From: an uncultured Bacilli bacterium
GTDB taxonomy: Bacteria > Bacillota_I > Bacilli_A > RF39 > UBA660
Direction: 5' to 3'
Assembly (NCBI GenBank): GCA_910587325.1
Contig: CAJUKB010000005.1
Location: 1 to 64,000 of the forward strand
DNA length: 64,000 nucleotides
In this document: one piece after another, positions 42,528-52,495 of the stretch
How the letters are laid out: each line of letters starts with the position of its first letter
How positions within the stretch are numbered: position 1 is the first letter of the stretch
Made by a program: the position numbers and the translations under genes
The notes under the pieces: model-generated
What the model was told of the DNA's origin: nothing
What the model saw: the letters and a program-made list of their open reading frames with translations, nothing else
The model's database searches: none

Positions 42528-44780
42528 TCACGACATTTTACAAAAAATTGACTCTATTTCTTCTTTTGTTTCTTCTAATAATTCTATTCGATAGTTTTCA
42601 ATCCCTATTTTTTGCAATTCTTTTATTTGTTCACTTAAATCCATATTCTTATAATAAAACAAATGTGTTAAGTGATTTTCCGTTATTTCAGGTAAGATTC
42701 GGTATAATTTATCATGACAATCTTTTAAATAGTATTTATCTTTTTCTTGGCAAATCGTACAATTTTTTTCTTGATTTACTAACATATTTAAAGGACAATG
42801 CCTCATTACCATTATTTCAGGCTTCCCATAAACAAATACTTCTATTTTTTCTTTCTTATTTACATACTTACATAATTCTTTTATTTGTTCCATATCATTT
42901 TCGATTGATAACGTAATACGTGAAATACCTAAGCTCTCTAAAAACCGAACACTTGAAGAATTGGCAATATTGAAAAAATAATCTGCAACAACTTCATTTT
43001 CTTTTCTATACTTGTATAAAGAACCCGTTTCCCCTACTAATAATTTTTCTCCAACTAAATGCAAAAAGTCATTTTTTACACGGCTAAGCCTCAAATAAAC
43101 ATTTCCTTTATTCTTGTATTTGTGATATAAACTGCTATCCGTTACATAAATGGCATGAACATTTTTAGATAAACATATATTGAGTTGTTCTTCATTACGA
43201 ACTAAAACATTTATGTTTTTCTTTGCAGTTGGTTTTAAAATCGGTTCTTTCTTAAATGTTACTTCTTTTTCTAAAAAAACATTAGGTACTTTATTTTCTC
43301 TTATTTCTGTTAACTTTTCTTCTAAATTTCTTCGTAAACTTTTTAATTCACTCATGGGAATAAAAATCTCTTTATCTCTTATAATTTGAATATCTTGTAA
43401 TACAAAAGGACTATTTCCTAAACCACCTATTTTTTCTTCAATTACTTCATTGCTCGTTGAATTTTTTAGTGATTCTTCTACTCTATTTCCCTTTTCTACT
43501 ACTACATTTTCGCCATCACTAAATTTTATAGATAAAGGTATACCCTTTTTCGCTGTTAATTCACATAGAATTGGTATTTTTTTATAACGGATGTTTTCCA
43601 ATTCTTTTGTAAGTACAGAATCAATGGTTTTTAAAACTTTTCCTTTCTTTTTTAAATTGATTTTATTAGTAACAAAAACAATATCTCCACTCCTAGCATG
43701 ATTCACTAAAAAACCACTTTCATTGTATAGAAAATTTACCATGCAACCTTTATCGTCGTTTACAAAACGAATACCATCTTCTTGATGCAAATCGCATTCA
43801 AGTTTTATTTTAATTTTATCCTTGTTTATCTCTAAAACATTGCCTAGAAAAATCCCTTGATGATTAGGAGTTTCGATATTCATTAAATCCTCATTTGTAT
43901 CTTTAAATAAATGCCCTTTAGTAAATCCACGATTAAATAATACTTTTAGTTTATTTATTTCTTCTTCGCTTATTTCTAAAGACTTATTTTCGTTATAATT
44001 ATCTATTAAATTTCGATATAATCTTGTTACAAATCCTACATAACTTGGACTTTTCATTCTACCTTCTATTTTTAAAGAATAGATATTGGATTCCATAATT
44101 TCTTTAAAATGTTCTAAAGTACTAAACTCTTTTGGACTTAATAAATATTTTCCTTTTGTAGGCACAACCCTATCATTTTTTATAAGTGTAAAAGGAAGAC
44201 GACAAATTCCTGCACAAGAACCGCGATTTCCACTTCTATCCATAAGTAAGCTGCTAAACAGACATTGCCCTGAATACGAAATACATAAAGCTCCATGAAT
44301 GAAGGCTTCTATTTCCATAGACGTATCAAAATTGTTTATCTCTTCCAAAGAAAGTTCTCTTGCTAGTACTACTCTTTTGATTCCAAGATGTTCTAGCATT
44401 TTTAGTTGTTCCATGTTATGGTTATGCATTTGAGTAGATGCATGAATTTCTAGGTTTGGATATTTATCACGAACTAATTTTATTAATCCTAAATCTTGCA
44501 TAATCACAGCATCCACATTGTTTTGATGTAAAAAACGAATATACTCTAAACACCCTTCTAGTTCTGTTTCATAAATCATCGTATTGATTGTTACATAGAT
44601 TTTAACCCCATATAAATGACAATACTTAATAGCTTTCACCATTTCACTTTCATTAAAGTTATCAGCGTAGGCTCTTGCGCCAAATTTCTTACCACCTAAA
44701 TAAACAGCATCACAACCATTATGAATAGCAGCCAGTAAGCTTTCTTTATTGCCAACAGGAGATAACAATTCCTTTTTCAT
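42528..44780 (-). CDS. U32-family protein, likely RNA hydroxylation factor
   Basis: A 750-residue U32 'peptidase' with MKKELLSPVGNKESLLAAI at the start, the conserved segment GALCISYSGQCLFSS (about residue 165), RGSCAGICRLPF, and a long C-terminal collagenase-like DUF3656 part with another Cys cluster (CPLNMLVNQEKNCTIC). Members such as RlhA and TrhP hydroxylate rRNA or tRNA using prephenate-derived chemistry and an Fe-S centre. Length and DUF3656 favour the RlhA-like branch; this is inference. Confidence 0.85.
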   Translation of the reverse strand: MKKELLSPVGNKESLLAAIHNGCDAVYLGGKKFGARAYADNFNESEMVKAIKYCHLYGVKIYVTINTMIYETELEGCLEYIRFLHQNNVDAVIMQDLGLIKLVRDKYPNLEIHASTQMHNHNMEQLKMLEHLGIKRVVLARELSLEEINNFDTSMEIEAFIHGALCISYSGQCLFSSLLMDRSGNRGSCAGICRLPFTLIKNDRVVPTKGKYLLSPKEFSTLEHFKEIMESNIYSLKIEGRMKSPSYVGFVTRLYRNLIDNYNENKSLEISEEEINKLKVLFNRGFTKGHLFKDTNEDLMNIETPNHQGIFLGNVLEINKDKIKIKLECDLHQEDGIRFVNDDKGCMVNFLYNESGFLVNHARSGDIVFVTNKINLKKKGKVLKTIDSVLTKELENIRYKKIPILCELTAKKGIPLSIKFSDGENVVVEKGNRVEESLKNSTSNEVIEEKIGGLGNSPFVLQDIQIIRDKEIFIPMSELKSLRRNLEEKLTEIRENKVPNVFLEKEVTFKKEPILKPTAKKNINVLVRNEEQLNICLSKNVHAIYVTDSSLYHKYKNKGNVYLRLSRVKNDFLHLVGEKLLVGETGSLYKYRKENEVVADYFFNIANSSSVRFLESLGISRITLSIENDMEQIKELCKYVNKKEKIEVFVYGKPEIMVMRHCPLNMLVNQEKNCTICQEKDKYYLKDCHDKLYRILPEITENHLTHLFYYKNMDLSEQIKELQKIGIENYRIELLEETKEEIESIFCKMS

Positions 44781-44828
44781 AACACCACTTCTTCTTTATT
44801 TATTATAGCACAAAAGAAAAAAGAGAAT

Positions 44829-45716
44829 TTAAATTGTTCTCTCATCGCTTTCCTCTTTTACTTGCATTTTTTTAAAATCCTCATATTTACGTCTTAATTG
44901 ATGATTGTAATAGGATCTATTTAAGGAAGATTTTTTTCTATGAATATTCCAATACGCTTTATCTTTCTCTTCTCGTTCTTTTTCTAAAGGCTCTATTCTT
45001 TCCTTTTCTAAAGTTATTTTTAAATTAGTCAATTGTTTTTCAACTTCTTCAACTAATTCTACACAATTTCGATATAAATTGTATTGTTTTTCCGTTATTG
45101 TTAAACTAAGCAATCGATTGGAATCTCTTTTTTTGAATTTTTCTATATAATTTAAGGCATTTACATACCCTTCATCACTTGTTTTACTTGTTTTTACTTC
45201 TTTTACAATATTGTTAATATTTTCTTTTTCTACTTTTATTTTATTTTCAATTTGTTCCTCTTCCAATTTTAGATTTTTCATTACTTCTTCGCATTCCACA
45301 ATCTGTCGATCTATTTCTGCAATTTCTGAAAAATCAATTTCTTTTGGTTCTTCTGCTGTTTTTTCACTTCTATTTTGAGAAGAACTTGGCTTCCCGTAAA
45401 AGTAATTTTGAAATGAATTTACAAATTCATCCACAACTTGATTTACAAAATCATTAACAGTTGAATTAGCATTCTGACCACCAACCTTGGATTTTCTAGT
45501 TTCATCATATTCTTTACGTTTAATTGGGTCAAATAAAATAGCATAAGCTTCACTTACTTCTTTAAATTTAGCCTCTAATTCTAATTTTTCTTCTTGCGTT
45601 TTATTTACATTCATATCAGGATGATATTTTTTTGATAAGTCTCGATAAGCGGCTTTAACGATTTCTTCATCAGCATTCTTTGAAACTCCTAAGATTTCAT
45701 AATAATCTTTTTCCAT
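44829..45716 (-). CDS. J-domain protein with coiled-coil tail
   Basis: Residues 1-70 are a J domain (YYEILGVSKNADEEIVKAAY, HPD at about 33), which would stimulate an Hsp70. It lacks the Gly/Phe and zinc regions of DnaJ. The rest (about 120-295) is a long charged coiled coil ending in a basic tail. It is probably a specialised co-chaperone working with the membrane protein encoded next to it (gap 12 bases). The partner is inferred from place only. Confidence 0.85.
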   Translation of the reverse strand: MEKDYYEILGVSKNADEEIVKAAYRDLSKKYHPDMNVNKTQEEKLELEAKFKEVSEAYAILFDPIKRKEYDETRKSKVGGQNANSTVNDFVNQVVDEFVNSFQNYFYGKPSSSQNRSEKTAEEPKEIDFSEIAEIDRQIVECEEVMKNLKLEEEQIENKIKVEKENINNIVKEVKTSKTSDEGYVNALNYIEKFKKRDSNRLLSLTITEKQYNLYRNCVELVEEVEKQLTNLKITLEKERIEPLEKEREEKDKAYWNIHRKKSSLNRSYYNHQLRRKYEDFKKMQVKEESDERTI

Positions 45717-45728
45717 TTAATTTTCCCA

Positions 45729-46916
45729 CTATTCTTTATCTATATTTTTGTCGTATGCCTCATCCGCAACTTCATATCGACGATTTTTAGAAATAAAGCT
45801 TAACAGTCTTGTAGAACCCCAACCAATGAAGGCTAGAACAAAGAAGTAAATGACTCCAAAAATCGTAAATTTTGGTTCTGACTTCGTAATCAAACTAATG
45901 ATAGATGCTCCAGCACTCATACTAGTGACAATCGTTAAACTATTAATCGACTTACTTGTTACATCACTTTTTAAACTAGAAAACAATTTTTGGGCAGAAC
46001 TAACATATGTTTGGGTCATATCCCATAAATATTTAATATAATCCAAAGTATCACGTAGTGTTTCAAAGCGATACCCTGAAATGGCCAAAAATTCTGTTAA
46101 TTCCGCATCACTTTTCGCAATCTTTTCGCGAGTAGAAATATAAGTTCCCATTTGGTTAATACGTCCGTCAATTAAATTTACAGTTTTAGAGTATCCTTCT
46201 AACTTACTACTAAATTTAACAATATCTGCTCCCTTAACTTTAGCATTTTCTTTTACGTTATCAATTTTCTCCCAAATAATACGATGCAAGTTTAAATAAC
46301 GATGTAACTGTCCTTTAAATTCACGAATAAAAACTTGTTCTTCAATATATTTTTCAATTTTTTCTAAGGATTGTTTCTTATTATTAATAAAATAATATTT
46401 GTCTCCTCTAACGACATCATATCGTTCATTTGTAAATTCAAAATATTTTTGCTTTTCTGTTCTAGATAATAGATCTGCTATTTGTTCTTTAGTGGCTTTA
46501 TCAAATACAATAAAATATGGGTATACTGTTTCAATATTGGCAAGTTCTTTTGGAACTGGTGCTCCTAAACTAAATAGATAACTGATTGCAGGAGATAATT
46601 TATTTTCATAATAGTCAGTTACTTTATCTAAATCTGCAAATAAAGTATCTTCACTTACATTTTTGTTATTTAAACAAATCAAACCATCTTCATAAATTTT
46701 AACCGTTATATCATAAGCCGTGGTAAATCTTATATACTCTTCGCCATCCACTCCATAATCTATTTTTCCAATAGCTAAAGCTTTACGATACTCTTGTAAT
46801 TTTTCTGTATCTAATTTTAGTTGTGTTTTGCATTCTCTTAAAAAATCATAAATTTCTGTTAATTGTAACATAGTTCTTTGGAACCAACCACCGATATATA
46901 CATTCGTAATTTTCAT
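45729..46916 (-). CDS. Membrane protein of unknown function, 395 aa
   Basis: A mainly helical cytoplasmic domain of about 310 residues is followed by two membrane helices near the C-terminus (VTSMSAGASIISLI and IFGVIYFFVLAFIGWG) and a charged tail. No family is recognised. It is followed at 12 bases by the J-domain gene, so the two may act together at the membrane. The ATG at 46916 is chosen, with the start of MKITNVYIGGWFQRT. Confidence 0.6.
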   Translation of the reverse strand: MKITNVYIGGWFQRTMLQLTEIYDFLRECKTQLKLDTEKLQEYRKALAIGKIDYGVDGEEYIRFTTAYDITVKIYEDGLICLNNKNVSEDTLFADLDKVTDYYENKLSPAISYLFSLGAPVPKELANIETVYPYFIVFDKATKEQIADLLSRTEKQKYFEFTNERYDVVRGDKYYFINNKKQSLEKIEKYIEEQVFIREFKGQLHRYLNLHRIIWEKIDNVKENAKVKGADIVKFSSKLEGYSKTVNLIDGRINQMGTYISTREKIAKSDAELTEFLAISGYRFETLRDTLDYIKYLWDMTQTYVSSAQKLFSSLKSDVTSKSINSLTIVTSMSAGASIISLITKSEPKFTIFGVIYFFVLAFIGWGSTRLLSFISKNRRYEVADEAYDKNIDKE

Positions 46917-46936
46917 AAAACTCACTACTTTCTAAT

Positions 46937-47380
46937 TTAAATGTCTATGCTAAAAAAAGTTGCATCATCTGCTTTAAAGCCGAAATTTTTATAACATGTG
47001 TGTGCGGGAACTCTAAAATTTCTACTCCATAATTTTATAGCTATACACTCATGATTTTTACACACTGTACGTACAGTTTCTAACATTTTGGTTGCAATAT
47101 GATGTTTACGAAATTCCGGTTTTACACAAACGTGATTTAAAATTGCAAATGTTCCCATTTCTTTAAACATAGTCGGTACAATCGCAATACGAGTGTGTGC
47201 TATTACTTTTCCTTCATATTCTCCGATAATATAGATTTGATTACGATCTGTTCTATTTTCATTAAATACTTTAAGTGCTTCTTCATAATCTGTGTGTTCT
47301 TCAAAAACTTCATTACATAAATCTACAATACCTCGTATTTTAGAGGCGTCTGCCAAAGAAAATTTTACATTTATATCCAT
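46937..47380 (-). CDS. GNAT-family N-acetyltransferase
   Basis: A GNAT domain of 147 residues with VIAHTRIAIVP, then HVCVKPEFRKHHIATKMLETV as the acetyl-CoA loop, and a C-terminal CYKNFGFKADDATFFSI. The substrate is unknown. It lies between the membrane/J-domain pair and the repeat protein. Confidence 0.85.
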   Translation of the reverse strand: MDINVKFSLADASKIRGIVDLCNEVFEEHTDYEEALKVFNENRTDRNQIYIIGEYEGKVIAHTRIAIVPTMFKEMGTFAILNHVCVKPEFRKHHIATKMLETVRTVCKNHECIAIKLWSRNFRVPAHTCYKNFGFKADDATFFSIDI

Positions 47381-47475
47381 ATATACTAACTCCTTTTCTA
47401 CTATAAGTAGATTTTAACATAAAATTCATTCCCTTTATAGGATTTACACTTTCGTTTACGCTTTGTTGTCAAAAA

Positions 47476-47502
47476 AGAATCGTATTTTCAAACTCCGATT
47501 CT
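47476..47502 (-). terminator. Terminator behind the repeat-protein gene
   Basis: Arms AGAATCG and CGATTCT with a 13-base loop overlap the stop codon and are followed by TTTTTT on the minus strand. Confidence 0.75.
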
Positions 47503-49338
47503 CTTATTTTCTAATTTTCTAGTATTTTGTGTTTCTAATTTCATAACATTATTCCTAACACATATAGCAATAATGCGTAACATTTTATTATAAGCTACTT
47601 CATCTTTGACATCTTTTTCTTCTAAAAACTCCAATGTATCCCAAATGCGAGTAGCTCCTAGACGATTTGTTCCCCAATTCATCTCCCAATAAACATATTT
47701 TTTTATTTCTAATAGTTCTTTTGCAAAAACATCTTTTATAAACAAAACTTGTTTCTTTTGCTTACCTTTTGGTTTAAAGTTATTCTCTATATTAGTATTG
47801 TATCGATTTCGACTTCTTCCTTCTTGCCCTATCATTTTTGGTTTGTTTTCTTTTTTAGGAGGTTCTTCCTTTTTAATAAAAGAAACTTGTTTGCTTTCTT
47901 TACCTACTGTTGTATTCTCACTTAAGTTTTTCTCCTTTATGGAATTAGGCATATACTGCCCATTTATAGAACAATTTAAAATATCACAATATAATCCACA
48001 ATCAAAAAATATCATTTTCTTGCTAGATAATCTTTCTCGTAACTTATTTAAAATCATCTTTTGTTCTTGAGTTAATTCCATTTGTAAGATAGCTTGTTTT
48101 ATCAATTGTAATCCTCTTTTTTTACAATGTTTTTCATAATAAGCAATACGTAAAACCAGCTTTTCCCATAAATCCATCGATAGATTGTTTAATTCTTCTA
48201 TTACTATATCGTTAAAATAGATTTTAGTTAAAATATTATTTTTAGTATTCTCAGTAAAAATCATATTTAATTTTTGATTTTCTTCATTAGAGAATAATAG
48301 ATTGTTATTTAGAAACAAAATACTTATTTTTTGCTTTTGAATAACTATATCTTGTTTACAATACTCTTCTTTACATAGTGCTAATGCTTCTTCGTATTTT
48401 TCTTCACATATTAATCTTTTTATAATTTGACTGATTGCTATTAATTTTGATTTAATAAATCCTTTATCTTGCCATATTTGATATGCCTTATCACATTCTT
48501 CTATAATTTCTTCTTGGCTGTTTCCTAATTTGAATAAGATATTTATTTTTTGCTTTTGAATAGCTATATTTTGTTTACAATACTCGTCTTTACATAGTGC
48601 TAATGCTTCTTCGTATTTTTCTTCACATATTAATCTTTTTATAATTTGACTGATTGCTATTAATTTTGATTTAATAAATCCTTTATCTTGCCATATTTGA
48701 TATGCCTTATCACATTCTTCTATAATTTCTTCTTGGCTGTTTCCTAATTTGAATAAGATATTTATTTTTTGCTTTTGAATAGCTATATTTTGTTTACAAT
48801 ACTCGTCTTTACATAGTGCTAATGCTTCTTCGTATTTTTCTTCACATATTAATCTTTTTATAATTTGACTGATTGCTATTAATTTTGATTTAATAAATCC
48901 TTTATCTTGCCATATTTGATATGCCTTATCACATTCTTCTATAATTTCTTCTTGGCTGTTTCCTAATTTGAATAAGATATTTATTTTTTGCTTTTGAATA
49001 GCTATATTTTGTTTACAATACTCGTCTTTACATAGTGCTAATGCTTCTTCGTATTTTTCTTCACATATTAATCTTTTTATAATTTGACTGATTGCTATTA
49101 ATTTTGATTTAATAAATCCTTTATCTTGCCATATTTGATATGCCTTATCACATTCTTCTATAATTTCTTCTTGGCTGTTTCCTAATTTGAATAAGATATT
49201 TATTTTTTGCTTTTGAATAGCTATATTTTGTTTACAATACTCGTCTTTACATAGTGCTAATGCTTCTTCGTATTTTTCTTCTTGCACTCGCATTTTTATT
49301 TCTTTTAATATTTCTTTATATTCTTCAAATGTTAACAT
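47488..49338 (-). CDS. Protein with four near-identical 73-residue repeats
   Basis: After a short N-terminus (LTFEEYKEILKEIK) come tandem units EEKYEEALALCKDEYC..., each holding NILFKLGNSQEEIIEECDKAY and WQDKGFIKSKLIAISQI. Four full units are followed by a fifth that diverges (CKEEYCKQDIVIQ). The units look like paired helices of the TPR type, for protein binding. The C-terminal 260 residues are different: a basic linker (KPKGKQKKQVLFIK) and a helical domain with YWEMNWGTNRLGATRIWDTL. Cytoplasmic; role unknown. The ATG at 49338 is preferred to a GTG. Confidence 0.75.
   Translation of the reverse strand: MLTFEEYKEILKEIKMRVQEEKYEEALALCKDEYCKQNIAIQKQKINILFKLGNSQEEIIEECDKAYQIWQDKGFIKSKLIAISQIIKRLICEEKYEEALALCKDEYCKQNIAIQKQKINILFKLGNSQEEIIEECDKAYQIWQDKGFIKSKLIAISQIIKRLICEEKYEEALALCKDEYCKQNIAIQKQKINILFKLGNSQEEIIEECDKAYQIWQDKGFIKSKLIAISQIIKRLICEEKYEEALALCKDEYCKQNIAIQKQKINILFKLGNSQEEIIEECDKAYQIWQDKGFIKSKLIAISQIIKRLICEEKYEEALALCKEEYCKQDIVIQKQKISILFLNNNLLFSNEENQKLNMIFTENTKNNILTKIYFNDIVIEELNNLSMDLWEKLVLRIAYYEKHCKKRGLQLIKQAILQMELTQEQKMILNKLRERLSSKKMIFFDCGLYCDILNCSINGQYMPNSIKEKNLSENTTVGKESKQVSFIKKEEPPKKENKPKMIGQEGRSRNRYNTNIENNFKPKGKQKKQVLFIKDVFAKELLEIKKYVYWEMNWGTNRLGATRIWDTLEFLEEKDVKDEVAYNKMLRIIAICVRNNVMKLETQNTRKLENKRIGV
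48402..49277 (-). repeat. Four tandem 219-bp direct repeats
   Basis: Units begin at 48402, 48621, 48840 and 49059, each 219 bases (73 codons), and appear identical by eye. Their length is a multiple of three, so copy number can change without breaking the frame. Confidence 0.9.
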
Positions 49339-49402
49339 TATTTTCACTAACTTTCTGTGCCATTTATTATAGTAAAATCACTTTTTATCGTCAAGAAAAA
49401 AT

Positions 49403-50110
49403 TTATTCTTTTAGTTTGCTTTCCCCCGTTTTATAATCTATATCTATTCCTTCTTGTACGTTGTAGACAAAAACATGAAACTCTATTCCATCTCCATTGT
49501 CTTCTACCGAATGTGCTTCCATTTCTACCCCACTTGCTACTAAATTTTCTCCTCCAAATATAGGCGTTACACGATACAAAACATGGTTATTCGTTTTCTT
49601 AATATATTCAGCTACTTGATTTTCAAAATTGAGCATTCCTTTGGTGTTCATTTGTCTTGTACAAGTAATTAAGTTTTGAACGTTTGCGTTTTCTCCGGTT
49701 AATTGATATCCAATCAGGTGACATCGATTGTATAAGTATTTTCCCTCTACAATATCGTATTTTATTGTATGCCATCCACTAGGTTTTACCATACCGATGC
49801 TTCCACGTTCTTCTATTGGCATTAAATCTACTCCGATATTTGCAGTGGCTACCCCACACCTTCCAAAATCGTCTAGTGTACTATAATTTTCATAAGAAGT
49901 CGCTGTATAATCACTTTCTTCAAAAAAAGGCTTATTGTTATTAATGATAATAAAATCGTTTCCGCTATAGGAAGGAATCTCTTCTATATTATAGGAAGGA
50001 ATCTCTATCTTTTTTTTATTTTCTTCATAAATACCATATCCACCAATGCATACTAAAACTATAAGTGTTGCAATTAAACTTTTAGGATTTTGTTTTTTTC
50101 TTTTTGCCAT
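49403..50110 (-). CDS. Membrane-anchored DNA/RNA non-specific endonuclease
   Basis: One N-terminal membrane helix (SLIATLIVLVCIGGYGIY) is followed by a beta-beta-alpha metal nuclease domain. It has PSGWHTIKYDIVEGKYLYNRCH and then LIGYQLTGENAN and NLITCTRQMN, where the His in NRCH would be the general base and the Asn the metal ligand. It resembles streptococcal EndA/DNA-entry nucleases, which face outside. Roles include DNA uptake or nutrient scavenging. AAGGAGGT precedes the ATG. Confidence 0.88.
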   Translation of the reverse strand: MAKRKKQNPKSLIATLIVLVCIGGYGIYEENKKKIEIPSYNIEEIPSYSGNDFIIINNNKPFFEESDYTATSYENYSTLDDFGRCGVATANIGVDLMPIEERGSIGMVKPSGWHTIKYDIVEGKYLYNRCHLIGYQLTGENANVQNLITCTRQMNTKGMLNFENQVAEYIKKTNNHVLYRVTPIFGGENLVASGVEMEAHSVEDNGDGIEFHVFVYNVQEGIDIDYKTGESKLKE

Positions 50111-50122
50111 CTACATACCTCC

Positions 50123-50839
50123 TTACAGATTTTCAAAAACATGGCCTAGACTATCATGTATTACTAGATTTGCCGTACCATCATATGGTGTTTCGTCCTT
50201 ATTAATTAAAACTAAATATTTTCCTTTAAAATATCGAATTAATCCACTTGCGGGATAGACAGTTAAACTTGTACCTGCTACAATTAAAACTTCCGCTTTT
50301 TCTATAAAATCAATTGCACTTTTTAATGTTGTTTCTTCTAAAGATTCTTCATAAAGAACTACATCCGGTTTTATCATTCCTCCACAATTACATTTGGGAA
50401 TGTCTTTACTTGCAAATATATAACTTGCTTCATAAAATGTATGACAATTCATACAATAATTTCTTAAGATACTCCCATGTAGTTCCAATACATTTTTACT
50501 TCCACTTTTTTGATGTAATCCATCAATGTTTTGCGTAATAATTGCTTTTAGTTTACCAATTTGTTCTAATTCTGTTAATTTTTTATGCGTGATATTTGGT
50601 TGATACTTTAAAGAGTTCATTTTATCTTTATAAAATTCGAAAAAATCTTCCGTATGATTCATAAAAAAAGTATGGCTTAATATCTCTTCCGGTGGAAACT
50701 TAAATTTTTGATTATATAATCCATCTTTGCTTCTAAAATCCGGTATTCCGGACTCTGTTGATACACCTGCACCGCCAAAGAAAACAATAGCACCACTATT
50801 TTTGATAATACTTTTTAATTCTTCTATTTCGTAACTCAT
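50123..50839 (-). CDS. cobB: Sir2-family NAD-dependent protein deacylase
   Basis: It removes acyl groups from lysines using NAD. The sequence shows GGAGVSTESGIPDFRS, ITQNIDGLHQKSG, LELHGS with the catalytic His, and a four-Cys zinc site (CMNCHTF...CNCGG). Length of 238 aa is normal. Its stop is 12 bases before the nuclease gene. Confidence 0.95.
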   Translation of the reverse strand: MSYEIEELKSIIKNSGAIVFFGGAGVSTESGIPDFRSKDGLYNQKFKFPPEEILSHTFFMNHTEDFFEFYKDKMNSLKYQPNITHKKLTELEQIGKLKAIITQNIDGLHQKSGSKNVLELHGSILRNYCMNCHTFYEASYIFASKDIPKCNCGGMIKPDVVLYEESLEETTLKSAIDFIEKAEVLIVAGTSLTVYPASGLIRYFKGKYLVLINKDETPYDGTANLVIHDSLGHVFENL

Positions 50840-50956
50840 AATCCACCTATTCTCTATTTAAAGTATACCACAAAAAAATATAGATTTTATTCTATATTTC
50901 TGCTAATATTTTTTTATTTTATAAACGATAGCCCTCTTCTTTTAGTAAAAATATTA

Positions 50957-51394
50957 TCATCCTTTATTTTTTCTCTCTTTTTCATATAATTCCAATACTT
51001 CATTAAACTGTTCTCCTTGCCAAATAAAATTTAAAGTGACAACACTTCCTAAACTATTTTCTAATTTTATAGCATAGCAGTTTTTCTGATTGTCTTCATA
51101 AAATGCACTTAATTTTATTTTTTCTAAATTTCCAAAGTTTTTTAATAAATCCCTTATGATTTGTTCATAAAATATAGCACTATAGGTAGTAGAAATATCC
51201 ATTAGCCAGTGTCTTTCATACCCTCTTTTTGGAACATAGATTTCCAAAGTACAAACTTGCTCTTTTTCCCTTTTAATAGAATCAAACTCCAAATTCCCTT
51301 CAACAGGTATAGAATCTGTAAGTATGAGTTCAAGCGTTTCCATAACTACTTTTGCTTTTTCTTTCGCAATCTTTTTAATATTCTCTTTCTTCAT
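50957..51394 (-). CDS. Hypothetical protein, 145 aa
   Basis: This basic protein begins KKENIKKIAKEKAKVVMETLE and contains EIYVPKRGYERHWLMDIS and a beta-rich centre. There is no signal peptide or membrane segment. I recognise no family. It follows the anchored protein at 51406 by 11 bases in the operon behind pbpB. Confidence 0.55.
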   Translation of the reverse strand: MKKENIKKIAKEKAKVVMETLELILTDSIPVEGNLEFDSIKREKEQVCTLEIYVPKRGYERHWLMDISTTYSAIFYEQIIRDLLKNFGNLEKIKLSAFYEDNQKNCYAIKLENSLGSVVTLNFIWQGEQFNEVLELYEKERKNKG

Positions 51395-51405
51395 TTCTTT
51401 TCCTC

Positions 51406-52467
51406 TTATACAAATTTATTTATATCCTCGATTTGAATGGCAAGATAAGGAAGAATACTTTCCTTTTCTTTTAAAAATAAAGTAAACGTATTATCAAAAT
51501 GAAAATATCTTGGATTTTCATTGTCTCTTAAAGAGAAGTTTTTTACACCCATTCCTGCCTCACTCTTTACTTTTCCACCCTTTTCATTTAATGAAAATTG
51601 AATGGTTTGTAGTGCTTTTTCTACGTAGTAGTTTTTACCATTTGTAAAAGTAAACTCTTTATTTTCTAATTCTGTAAATTGCTGTTTCACTTTAAAATTC
51701 AAATTCGGTATTTTTAGAGTATCTTTTTCTCCAAATGTTTTACTTCCTTTATCATTCTCGCTCTCTTTTAAAATAGAATTATAGATTTCTTGAAAAGAAG
51801 TTTCCTTGGCTCCTCTTGCAAGGATAATTTCATCTTCGGTTTTGGTGTTTAATTTTATAGCAAAATGGTCTTGGTCTTTATAGTACAATACTTCTACTTG
51901 TTTACGAACACTTTCAGAGGTTGTAGAGTCAATTCCAAAATAATGAATCTCTTTTGTATCTTTAAATTTATCCTTTTTTAATTCAGTAAATTCCTGCTCA
52001 AATTCAAATTCCTTTTTTAACATCGTGTATAAAAAATAATCTTCAGAACCATAATTTTTCCAGTTGAAATCCTCTAGTATATCACTAGTTTCATTAAATT
52101 TTTCTTTAATTGCTTCTTCAATTTTGTGTTTTAAATCAAGGCTTGGAGTGTCAATAACTTTGTAATAACTATTTTCATTTAACTCTTGTGTCGTAAAGGT
52201 ACCTCTATTTAAATTGTCTACAATTTCTAATTGGTTTTGAAATACAATATCTCCACCTGCTAATGTTTTTAAATCGTTCCAAATTAAATTAAAAGTTCCA
52301 CACCATATTGAATTATCATTTATTTTATCTTCTAAAGATAAATTAACATTTATATCTATTTTTTCTTTTGGTTTTTCTCGGTGTATTTTCATTTCTATTC
52401 CAATAAATATCGTAAGTAACATCATTCCAGATAAGATTATTTTTAGTTTGTTTTCTATATTTTTCAT
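51406..52467 (-). CDS. Membrane-anchored exported protein, faintly serpin-like
   Basis: A signal-anchor (NKLKIILSGMMLLTIFIGIEM) precedes an external domain of about 320 residues. Near the C-terminus ALQTIQFSLNEKGGKVKSEAG and FHFDNTFTLFLKE recall the hinge and last strands of serpins, and an early WCGTFNLIWNDLK is notable. The match is weak and I do not rely on it. I chose the ATG at 52467, with GAGAGG upstream, over an earlier in-frame start. It is part of the operon behind the division cluster. Confidence 0.6.
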   Translation of the reverse strand: MKNIENKLKIILSGMMLLTIFIGIEMKIHREKPKEKIDINVNLSLEDKINDNSIWCGTFNLIWNDLKTLAGGDIVFQNQLEIVDNLNRGTFTTQELNENSYYKVIDTPSLDLKHKIEEAIKEKFNETSDILEDFNWKNYGSEDYFLYTMLKKEFEFEQEFTELKKDKFKDTKEIHYFGIDSTTSESVRKQVEVLYYKDQDHFAIKLNTKTEDEIILARGAKETSFQEIYNSILKESENDKGSKTFGEKDTLKIPNLNFKVKQQFTELENKEFTFTNGKNYYVEKALQTIQFSLNEKGGKVKSEAGMGVKNFSLRDNENPRYFHFDNTFTLFLKEKESILPYLAIQIEDINKFV

Positions 52468-52495
52468 ACTTTTCCTCTCTAATGACAAAAAACGA

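Noticed and set aside
48402..49277. CRISPR array
   Set aside because: The repeats are 219 bases, contiguous without spacers and fully coding, so they are protein repeats.
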